Assembly (NCBI GenBank): GCA_041483455.1 | Contig: JBGPFS010000133.1 | Span: forward strand, 1-6,918 | From: JBGPFS01 sp041483455 | GTDB taxonomy: Bacteria > Chloroflexota > Limnocylindria > Limnocylindrales > CSP1-4 | DNA length: 6,918 nucleotides | Direction: 5' to 3' | Shown: positions 1-6,330 of the stretch, piece after piece | Layout: each line of letters starts with the position of its first letter | How positions within the stretch are numbered: the first letter of the stretch is position 1 | Notes under the pieces: generated by a model | Database searches by the model: none | What the model was told of the DNA's origin: nothing | The model's input: the letters and a program-made list of their open reading frames with translations, nothing else | Made by a program: the position numbers and the translations under genes

Positions 1-906
<906 letters not shown>

Positions 907-910
<4 letters not shown>

Positions 911-1506
911 CGGGCGCCCTCCGCCGGCGCCGAGGCGCGCAGTCCGCCGACCAGGAGGTCGGCGAGCGTGCCCGCCAGCTCCTCGAGGCCGAGCGGTCCG
1001 TCGGGACGGTACCACTGGGTGAACCAGTTGCAGGTCGACAGGACGATGAAGCCCGCCAGACGTACGTCGAGCGGGCGGAAGCTGCCGTCGACGATCCCCT
1101 CGGCGATCACCCGACGCCAGTGCGCCTCGTACGCGTCCCGGCGTTCGACCAGCGCGTGCCGGCGCCCGGGCGGATGCGAGCGGAGCTCGATCTGGAGAAG
1201 CGAGAGCTCGTTGAGATTGCCCGCCGCGAAGCGCAGATGGGCCGCGATCGCGCGTCTCACCCGTTCCTCACCGCTGCCGTTGCCGTCGAGCTCGGGCCGG
1301 ACGCAGGCTTCGAGCCGGTCGAGCGCGTCGCTCACGATCGTCCAGAGCAGGTCGTCCTTGGCGGCGATGTAGTGGTAAAGACTGCCGCGGTTCAGGCCGA
1401 GCGCCTGGGCGAGATCCTGCATCGACGTGGCATGGAAGCCGCGTTCCCTGAACAGCTCCGTGGCGACGCGCCGGAGCTCCACCTCGCGAGGTCGGGTCGT
1501 CGTCAT
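907..1506 (-). CDS. TetR/AcrR-family transcriptional regulator
   Basis: This is a 199-residue DNA-binding repressor of normal TetR length. The N-terminal helix-turn-helix covers about residues 8-50: VATELFRERGFHATSMQDLAQ, then ALGLNRGSLYHYI with K50, the family signature. The rest is an all-helical ligand-binding domain. Its C-terminal part, with CNWFTQWYRPDGPLGLEELA near 160-180, resembles regulators of the KstR2/FadR type that sense acyl-CoA thioesters. The ATG at 1506 is preferred. The only upstream in-frame start, a GTG at 1581, would lie upstream of the predicted transcription start at about 1575 and would add an un-TetR-like extension. The ribosome binding site before 1506 is poor. The stop overlaps the start of the FadN-like gene (ATGA). 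It therefore probably controls its own operon for acyl-CoA degradation and is released by a CoA thioester; the ligand is inference. Confidence 0.93.
917..922 (-). promoter_or_regulatory. Ribosome binding site of the FadN-like gene
   Basis: GGAGGG reads 5'->3' on the minus strand from 922 to 917, with a 6-nt spacer to the ATG at 910-908. It lies inside the last codons of the TetR gene and fixes the start of the dehydrogenase. Confidence 0.6.
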
Positions 1507-1558
1507 GGCACGCGATGATCCATGCGGCTCCGGGTCTGGCCAGGGATCGGACGAATCG

Positions 1559-1574
1559 CCAAACGAACGTTTGG
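1559..1574. promoter_or_regulatory. Putative TetR operator
   Basis: A perfect inverted repeat CCAAACG-AA-CGTTTGG has 7-bp arms and a 2-bp centre. It stands out from its GC-rich surroundings. It sits 53 bp upstream of the tetR start and just downstream of the predicted -10 box, over the first transcribed bases. A bound dimer there would block transcription. Size and symmetry are typical of TetR-family operators. Binding by this particular regulator is inferred from position. Confidence 0.65.
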
Positions 1575-1581
1575 TCGGCAC

Positions 1582-1610
1582 AGCCTATTGGCCGGCGGCG
1601 GACAGGTCAA
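1582..1610 (-). promoter_or_regulatory. Putative sigma-70-type promoter of tetR-fadN
   Basis: On the minus strand TTGACC (1610-1605) is followed by a 17-nt spacer and TAGGCT (1587-1582). The -35 box is nearly consensus; the -10 box matches at the key T, A and final T. Transcription should start near 1575, directly against the palindrome at 1559-1574. This gives a leader of about 70 nt before the tetR ATG. Spacing and operator placement support each other, but this was read by eye only. Confidence 0.45.
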
Positions 1611-1616
1611 TACCGC

Positions 1617-1837
1617 GTCGATGGGTATCGACCGCCCACCTCCGGCTCGATGGCCGGCAGCGGGCACGCCATGGTGATGGTCGGCGGTCCGCCCGACGCC
1701 ACGGAGGCGGGAGCGGTGCCAGTGAGCATCGCAGAATCGAGGAAGGGCGAGCCGGATGCGCGGACATCCGTTATCGTGACCCGGCCGGCCTACCGCCGGG
1801 GGAATCTTCCGGGGACCGAGTCCAGGGCTCGGTCCCC
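1617..1837 (+). ncRNA. Structured leader of the glycosyltransferase gene (candidate riboswitch or attenuator)
   Basis: This gene-free stretch between tetR and the glycosyltransferase holds a series of short inverted repeats. They are GTCGAT/ATCGAC (1617-1622/1627-1632), GTCGG/CCGAC near 1680-1697, GCGGTGC/GCATCGC with one G-U pair (1713-1719/1726-1732), CGGATG/CATCCG (1753-1758/1765-1770), CCCGGC/GCCGGG (1780-1785/1795-1800), and a terminator-like hairpin at 1811-1837. Six hairpins in 220 nt ending in a terminator shape, 37 nt before a start codon, is the layout of a regulated 5' leader. I compared it from memory with the c-di-GMP, cobalamin, SAM, TPP, ZTP, fluoride and ydaO consensus motifs and saw no convincing match. 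GC-rich DNA forms chance hairpins easily, so only the last stem is strong by itself. A weak plus-strand promoter could be TTGGCC at 1588-1593 and TACCGC at 1611-1616. Confidence 0.4.
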
Positions 1838-1844
1838 GTTTTCT
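1811..1844 (+). terminator. Intrinsic terminator-like hairpin upstream of the glycosyltransferase
   Basis: The perfect 10-bp stem GGGGACCGAG / CTCGGTCCCC has the 7-nt loop TCCAGGG and is followed at once by GTTTTCT. No plus-strand gene precedes it; the neighbour upstream is on the minus strand and is transcribed away. Its likely role is therefore attenuation of the leader transcript, or ending a small untranslated RNA. The T-tract is short, and in the opposite direction there is no T run after the stem. Confidence 0.6.
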
Positions 1845-1874
1845 ATCCATCAGCCGATCCATCCCGAGTCGTCG

Positions 1875-4157
1875 ATGCTCGATTCCGCACTCGCCGCCGC
1901 CGCTGTCGCCTTCGCGGCGACCACCCTGCTCTTCCTCGCCGTCGGTCGTCGGGCGCTCGCGGGGCGGCGCGCCCGGGTGATCGGCGTGGGCGCCTTCGCG
2001 ATCGTTGCCCTCGTCGGAAGCCGGGTCGCCGGAGGAGTGGACCCCGGCGAGTCGGCCGCGATCCTCGCGATCGGGCTGCTCGCACTGGCGATGCCGCGGG
2101 CCTGGTACGTTCCCGGGGCGCTCTTCTTCGGGAGCCTCCTCGGGACGGTCGGCCTCTACTCCGTCTATCTCCTCCGAGCGACCCTGCTCCTCGGGAGCGA
2201 CCCTTTGTCGGCGGTCGTCGGACTCATCCTCCTGGTTCTCGAGCTCGCCGCGATGGGGCTCATCCTGGCGAGTGCGTTCGAGATGGTCGACGCCATCGGC
2301 GCGCCACCGAGCGCCCTACCCCCGACCGAGGATCCCCAGCGGTGGCCGATCGTCTGCGTCCAGGTTCCGACCTACAACGAGCCCCCGGAGCTCGTGATCC
2401 AGACGATCCGCGCCCTGGCAGCCCTCGACTACCCGGCGCTCCGGATCCAGGTCATCGACAACAACACGACCGACGAAGGGCTCTGGCGACCGGTGGAGGC
2501 GGCCTGCGCCCGGCTCCGGAAGGACGGGCTGCTCATCGAGTTCGCCCACCTGCCCGAGTGGCCGGGCTTCAAGGCGGGAGCGCTCAACTGGGGTCTCGCC
2601 CGGCTCGATCCCGACGTGGAGATCGTCGGGATCGTCGACGCCGACTACCTGGTCGAGCCCGACTGGCTGCGGGCGACGGTGCCCTACTTCGGCGATCGGG
2701 CGGTCTCGTTCGTCCAGACCCCGCAGGACTACCGCGACTGGAAGACCAGCTCGTTCTACAGTGCCTGCCACGTGGCGTTCGCCTACTTCTTCAAGGTGGG
2801 GATGGTCAGTCGGGCGCACCGGAACGCGATCATCTTCGCGGGAACGATGGGCCTGGTCCGGCGCCCGGAGCTCGATGCGATCGGAGGCTGGGACGAGCGG
2901 ATCATCACCGAGGACGCCGCGGCGAGCCTGCGCATCCTCGAGCGCGGCAGCCGGGCGATCTACGTCCCCCGGGCGTACGGGCACGGGATCATGCCGCTCA
3001 CCTACGAAGGCCTTCGAAAGCAGCGGTTCCGCTGGGCGTTCGGCGGGATCCAGATCCTGCGGCACCATTGGCGATCGCTCGTGCCCTGGAACCGCCGGTC
3101 CGGACTGACGCTCGGGCAACGTTACGACTACCTCGTCGGTGGGCTCGGCTGGTTCAACGACGGCCTGACCCTCGGCTTCACCATCTTCGTCGCCGTGGCG
3201 GCCGTCGGCGCGATCATCGGCCGGCCGTTCGTCGTCCAGCGCCTCTCGGCGATCGGTCTGGTCCTGCCGGTCGCCTTCGTCCTGCTCAACCTCATGCGGT
3301 ACCTGTGGGCGCTGCGCGCCACCACCGGAGCCAGCTACCCCCTGGCTCTGGCCGGGCTCCGGGTGAACCTGAGCCTCTCGTGGGTGGTCGCCCTGGCCTG
3401 CCTGCGCGGACTGACCCAGGAGCGAGGCGTCTTCCTGCGCACACCGAAGTTCCGGGGTGCGGCGGCGATCCGGGAGGTGCGCCTCGTCTGGGTGGAGACC
3501 GCACTCGCCGCTGTCGCGTTGTGCCTGGCCGTCGGGCTGCTACTCAGGGCCGGCTACGCACCTGTCGGCCTCGCCCTGACAGGCCTGCTCACCTGGTCGC
3601 TGCTCATCTACGGCTCCGCGATGGGTTACGCGCTCGGCGATCCGACGCGCGCGCCGTTGAGCGACGTCCTGCGCCAGAAGGCCAATCTCGAGCTCGACCC
3701 GCGCGTCGGACGGGCGATCCGCTCGCGGCCCGCCCGGGCGGGCTTCGCCATCGCGGGCCTGCTGGGCTTCCTGCTGATCGGCGCCGTGGCACTCGAGAGC
3801 GGACGCCCGCCCATCGCCGAGCTGCCCTTCAGAGAGGTTCCGCGGGGGCCGCTTGGCGCGTTCGAGCCCTCGCCGGCGGCGACCGATCCCGGCGCGAGCC
3901 CGTCACCGAGCCGCGGCGCTCCACGCCCAGAGCCCTCGGCGACACCGCGGCCCGCAGGCTCCGGACCGCGACCGACGAGCCTGCCGGGCGCAAGCACGGG
4001 ACCGACGGCCGGACCTGCAGCCTCACCGACTCCGCCGCCGAGCCCGATCGTCCCGCTGCCGACCCCGGCTCCGACGCCGCCGGTCCCCGTCCCGTCGCCC
4101 TCACCCGGTCGAACGCCGCCGGTGCCGATCCCCAGCCACTCGCCTCCGCGTCCGTGA
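1875..4157 (+). CDS. Processive-type membrane glycosyltransferase, family 2 (cellulose-synthase-like)
   Basis: This 760-residue inner-membrane enzyme probably polymerises a nucleotide-sugar into an extracellular or cell-surface polysaccharide and moves the chain across the membrane. About five hydrophobic segments (5-24, 33-52, 60-77, 80-103, 110-135) precede a cytosolic GT-A domain at about 157-400. There the motifs are PTYNEP (165-170), D195 in VIDNNT, DAD (255-257), TED (345-347) and QRFRW (383-387). This D, DxD, TED, QxxRW set marks processive GT2 enzymes such as cellulose, chitin and hyaluronan synthases. Further membrane segments follow (about 427-447, 456-479, 537-558, 563-586, 621-640). 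FLRTPK at 520-525 resembles the BcsA gating loop FxVTxK. There is no PilZ domain. A Pro/Ser/Thr-rich tail ends the protein. The ATG at 1875 is chosen because it starts directly before the first membrane segment and after the terminator-like stem. It lacks a clear Shine-Dalgarno, and the frame is open further upstream without protein-like character. The sugar and product are unknown, and no export or regulatory partner gene is nearby. Confidence 0.92.
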   Translation: MLDSALAAAAVAFAATTLLFLAVGRRALAGRRARVIGVGAFAIVALVGSRVAGGVDPGESAAILAIGLLALAMPRAWYVPGALFFGSLLGTVGLYSVYLLRATLLLGSDPLSAVVGLILLVLELAAMGLILASAFEMVDAIGAPPSALPPTEDPQRWPIVCVQVPTYNEPPELVIQTIRALAALDYPALRIQVIDNNTTDEGLWRPVEAACARLRKDGLLIEFAHLPEWPGFKAGALNWGLARLDPDVEIVGIVDADYLVEPDWLRATVPYFGDRAVSFVQTPQDYRDWKTSSFYSACHVAFAYFFKVGMVSRAHRNAIIFAGTMGLVRRPELDAIGGWDERIITEDAAASLRILERGSRAIYVPRAYGHGIMPLTYEGLRKQRFRWAFGGIQILRHHWRSLVPWNRRSGLTLGQRYDYLVGGLGWFNDGLTLGFTIFVAVAAVGAIIGRPFVVQRLSAIGLVLPVAFVLLNLMRYLWALRATTGASYPLALAGLRVNLSLSWVVALACLRGLTQERGVFLRTPKFRGAAAIREVRLVWVETALAAVALCLAVGLLLRAGYAPVGLALTGLLTWSLLIYGSAMGYALGDPTRAPLSDVLRQKANLELDPRVGRAIRSRPARAGFAIAGLLGFLLIGAVALESGRPPIAELPFREVPRGPLGAFEPSPAATDPGASPSPSRGAPRPEPSATPRPAGSGPRPTSLPGASTGPTAGPAASPTPPPSPIVPLPTPAPTPPVPVPSPSPGRTPPVPIPSHSPPRP
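3852..4154 (+). repeat. Low-complexity Pro/Ser/Thr-rich tail of the glycosyltransferase
   Basis: Residues about 660-760 consist almost wholly of Pro, Ser, Thr, Ala, Gly and Arg, with recurring short units such as PSPS, TPPP, PAPTP and PPVP. There is no regular period. The tail follows the last hydrophobic segment (621-640). By the topology I infer, it lies outside the cytoplasm, where it could span or bind the cell wall or be O-glycosylated. It is disordered by composition. Confidence 0.75.
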
Positions 4158-4214
4158 CGGGAGCCGGCGCCTCGCGACGGCGTCAGCCGGAATCGACCGC
4201 CCGCTCGACGAGAA

Positions 4215-4237
4215 CGCCGGCCCCCGACGGTCCGGCG
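4215..4237. terminator. Weak hairpin between the convergent genes
   Basis: CGCCGG (4215-4220) pairs with CCGGCG (4232-4237) around an 11-nt loop in the 81-bp gap between the glycosyltransferase stop and the HemQ-family stop. Position suits a shared terminator, but neither side has a T-tract, so it may only slow or protect transcript ends. Confidence 0.22.
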
Positions 4238-4238
4238 G

Positions 4239-4928
4239 TCACGGCGCACCGAGCAGGGCGAGGATCTCGTCGAGCGGGCGATGGATCCCGAGCAGGATGG
4301 GGGTGTCGGTGACGGTCGAGCGCCGACTCTCCGTCGCGCGGAGGGCGCGGACGAGGTCCCCGAAGGCCACCAGGTCGTCGGTCTCGTAGGCGACCACGAA
4401 CTCCTGGTCGTCGAGCCCGAAAGAGTACGCGAGCGCCTGGCGGATCGTGGGGTATTCGTGGCCGACCCGGATGTGCTCGTTCATCACGCCCTGGCGGGCC
4501 TCGCGCGACAGGAAGTACCAGTCCGCGTCCTTGGTGAAGGGATAGACGATGAGGTAGCGCGAGCGCTCGCCCTCGAAGAGGGACTGTTCCTGGCCGGTCG
4601 GCTTCCGCACGTACTGGGAGGGCCCGATCCGGCCCACCAACGAGTGGCGGACCGTCAGCCAGCGTCCCAGCCCGGCTCGGAGGAACGCCGCCGCGGTCGT
4701 CTCGAGTGCGTCGATGCTCGGCGCCATCCGCCACAGGAGCAGGTCGACTCCGGGCTCCAGCCCGACCGACGAGTAGGTGATGCTCCGCACGCCCTCGGCC
4801 TCGGCAGTGGCATGGGCCGCGGCGAACCGGTGGGCGTCCTCGCGGCGCTCATCCTCCGCGAGACGTCGCCAGGCCGGATCTAGCCCGAGTGCGACGGCCT
4901 GGATGTAGGTCTGGTCGTCGCCGCTCAT
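4239..4928 (-). CDS. hemQ: Chlorite-dismutase/HemQ-family haem protein (probable coproheme decarboxylase)
   Basis: This 229-residue protein is the usual size for this family. In bacteria using the coproporphyrin route, the family converts coproheme to haem b with peroxide; in a minority it splits chlorite to chloride and O2. The C-terminal half carries the family core: VYPFTKDADWY (128-138), MNEHIRVGHEYP (149-160) and SFGLDDQEF (169-177), then TPILLGI near the end. H152 matches the proximal haem-ligating His. Y129 matches the catalytic Tyr of the decarboxylases; the Tyr-to-His spacing agrees once a 4-residue loop present in Bacillus-type HemQ is removed. Q164 aligns with the distal Gln when counted back from GLDD, but R163 is next to it, so a distal Arg as in true chlorite dismutases is not excluded by hand alignment. 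The ATG at 4928 gives normal length; upstream in-frame codons look random. Only weak GGGA lies before it. It is the last gene of the minus-strand block. Confidence 0.88.
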   Translation of the reverse strand: MSGDDQTYIQAVALGLDPAWRRLAEDERREDAHRFAAAHATAEAEGVRSITYSSVGLEPGVDLLLWRMAPSIDALETTAAAFLRAGLGRWLTVRHSLVGRIGPSQYVRKPTGQEQSLFEGERSRYLIVYPFTKDADWYFLSREARQGVMNEHIRVGHEYPTIRQALAYSFGLDDQEFVVAYETDDLVAFGDLVRALRATESRRSTVTDTPILLGIHRPLDEILALLGAP

Positions 4929-5068
4929 CGCTCGTCCCGGGGCCAGGATGCGAGGTCCCCGGCCGCGTACGTGATGACGATCCTGGCGCGGGCCCGGACG
5001 ATCGCCGTAGACAGCAGGCTCACCGCGCGAACGATACCTCGTGCTGCGACCGGAGAGGTTCCGCCCAT
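4925..5068 (-). CDS. Possible 47-residue small protein between the FAD reductase and hemQ
   Basis: I recognise no family. The ATG at 5068-5066 shares one base with the preceding FAD-reductase stop (TGATG). Its TGA overlaps the hemQ ATG as ATGA, so both ends have classic translational-coupling junctions and it fills the only gap in the block. The middle (about residues 11-37) is hydrophobic with several Arg; the C-terminus is SWPRDER. Against it: about 78% of third positions are G/C by my count, which looks lower than its neighbours. The same frame is also open by chance far upstream inside the FAD gene, there is no homology anchor, and no strong ribosome binding site is seen. If it is not a gene, this 139-bp gap is the hemQ leader or promoter region. 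Confidence 0.28.
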   Translation of the reverse strand: MGGTSPVAARGIVRAVSLLSTAIVRARARIVITYAAGDLASWPRDER

Positions 5069-6315
5069 CAACGGGCGTCGCTCGCGGGCCGGAGGAGCGC
5101 CGCGAGGTCGTCGAGCGGGACCGCCGGGTCGACGAGGCGATCGACGGCGACCGACCGGCCCGCGGACACGAGGCCCGCGATCGCGTCGTTGACCTTGGGG
5201 ACATTCGCGTTCATGCCCGCGACGACGCGGCCGTCGGCGAGCCAGAACGCCACGAACGCCCCACCGGCCGGATCGCCGCGGAAGACGACCCGATCCCAGC
5301 GGGGCGCATACCCCGAGTACTCCATCGAGAGCTCGTACTGGTCCGAGTAGAAGTACGGGATCCGGACGTAGGGCTCGCCGTGGCCGAGCATCGCCGCGGC
5401 CGCCGCGCGACCCTGCCGCCGGGCGTTGTCCCAGTGCTCGACGCGGATCCGTGCCTCGAGCAGCGGGTGCCACGCTGCGGCGACATCGCCGGCCGCGAAG
5501 ATCCCGGGCGCGCTGGTCTCGAGCCGCTCGTCGACGAGGATGCCGTCGTCGACGTCCAGCCCGGCCGCGGCGGCGAGCTCCGATCGCGCCACCGCACCGA
5601 CGCCGACGACCAGCAGATCGCCTTCGATCCGCGTGCCGTTCGCGGTCTCGACCGCCTCGACCGAGGTCCGGCCTCGGAAGGCCGCAACGCGCTGGTTCAT
5701 GACCAGCTCGACCCCGTGCCGGGCGTGCAGGTCACGGTAGACCGACCCGACCTCCGTCCCGAGCACACGCTCGAGCGGGACCGCGCCGGGCGCGATCAGG
5801 GTGACCGGAAGGCCGAGCTGGCGCAGCGACGCCGCGACCTCGGCGCCGATCCAGCCCCCGCCGACGACGACCGCCCGCTGAGCGGTAACGGCGGCGCTGC
5901 GGATCGCGTCGGCGTCGCCCACCGTGCGCAGGTCGTGGATCCCGGCGAGGTCGCTGCCGGGGATCGCCAGCCGCCGTGACGATGCGCCCGTGGCCAGCAG
6001 CAGTCGGTCGTAGCCCAGACGGTGACCGTCCCCGAGGACGACCTCGTGACTCCCGGGCTCGAGGGCACTGACGCGGCTCGAGGTTCGCAGGTCGATCGCG
6101 TTGTCGGCGTAGAAGGCCGCGCTCCGGACGTCGAGCTTCGCCCGCTCCTTCGTGCCGGCGAGGTACTCCTTCGAGAGCGGCGGTCGCTCATAGGGCGGAT
6201 CGGGTTCCTCGCCCACGAGCACGATCCGGCCGTCGAACCCGTCCTTGCGAAGCTGCGCCGCGGCCGACGCCCCGGCGAGGCCGGCCCCGACGATGATGAA
6301 CGTCCGTTGGGTCAC
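5068..6315 (-). CDS. FAD/NAD(P)-dependent ferredoxin reductase-type oxidoreductase (rhodocoxin reductase/AIF-like)
   Basis: This 415-residue flavoprotein probably moves electrons from NAD(P)H to a small iron-sulfur protein or another acceptor in the cytosol. The first dinucleotide fold binds FAD: VGAGLAG (9-15), with PPYERPPLSK (40-49) typical of rhodocoxin/putidaredoxin reductases and ATG at 108-110. The second fold binds NAD(P)H: VGGGWIGAE (151-159). GIFAAGDVA (271-279) contacts FAD through D277. EHWDNARRQG (293-302) leads into a C-terminal reductase domain with YFYSDQY (321-327). After the second fold's second strand the sequence is VTLIAP (171-176); the acidic residue usual for NADH at 175 is Ala. 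The GTG start at 6315 is chosen because the frame upstream is not protein-like and because AGGAGGAGG sits 6 nt before it. Only 14 bp separate it from the upstream molybdoenzyme stop. No ferredoxin gene is visible, so the partner is unknown. Confidence 0.92.
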   Translation of the reverse strand: MTQRTFIIVGAGLAGASAAAQLRKDGFDGRIVLVGEEPDPPYERPPLSKEYLAGTKERAKLDVRSAAFYADNAIDLRTSSRVSALEPGSHEVVLGDGHRLGYDRLLLATGASSRRLAIPGSDLAGIHDLRTVGDADAIRSAAVTAQRAVVVGGGWIGAEVAASLRQLGLPVTLIAPGAVPLERVLGTEVGSVYRDLHARHGVELVMNQRVAAFRGRTSVEAVETANGTRIEGDLLVVGVGAVARSELAAAAGLDVDDGILVDERLETSAPGIFAAGDVAAAWHPLLEARIRVEHWDNARRQGRAAAAAMLGHGEPYVRIPYFYSDQYELSMEYSGYAPRWDRVVFRGDPAGGAFVAFWLADGRVVAGMNANVPKVNDAIAGLVSAGRSVAVDRLVDPAVPLDDLAALLRPASDAR

Positions 6316-6321
6316 GAGCGG

Positions 6322-6330
6322 CCTCCTCCT
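6322..6330 (-). promoter_or_regulatory. Strong ribosome binding site for the GTG-started FAD reductase
   Basis: AGGAGGAGG reads from 6330 to 6322 on the minus strand, then 6 nt to the GTG at 6315-6313. Its first base overlaps the TGA of the preceding molybdoenzyme, which supports coupled translation and decides the GTG start. Confidence 0.75.

Noticed and set aside
1507..1581. N-terminal extension of TetR to the GTG at 1581
   Set aside because: It would place the start upstream of the predicted transcription start and make the operator coding; the standard TetR N-terminus begins at 1506.
1700..1810. Known riboswitch such as c-di-GMP-I, cobalamin or ZTP in the leader
   Set aside because: Isolated similarities (GCCAGTG, CCGCCGGGG, GGCCTACC) occur, but the conserved cores and their order are missing, so no named class is claimed.
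1515..1874. N-terminal extension of the glycosyltransferase by 120 codons to an ATG at 1515
   Set aside because: The extension would pass through the terminator-like stem and read as non-protein sequence before the first membrane segment; 1875 is the better start.
2316..3119. A 267-codon minus-strand open frame inside the glycosyltransferase
   Set aside because: It lies opposite the catalytic domain of the glycosyltransferase and shows no domain or plausible start signal.
1427..4312. A 961-codon plus-strand open frame overlapping the glycosyltransferase in another frame
   Set aside because: Its translation is Arg/Pro/Gly-rich without motifs or hydrophobic segments, while the frame starting at 1875 has all GT2 motifs. 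It is a chance frame of high-GC DNA.
5041..5979. A 312-codon plus-strand open frame opposite the FAD reductase
   Set aside because: Antisense to a gene with complete FAD and NAD motifs; the translation is charged, repetitive and family-less.
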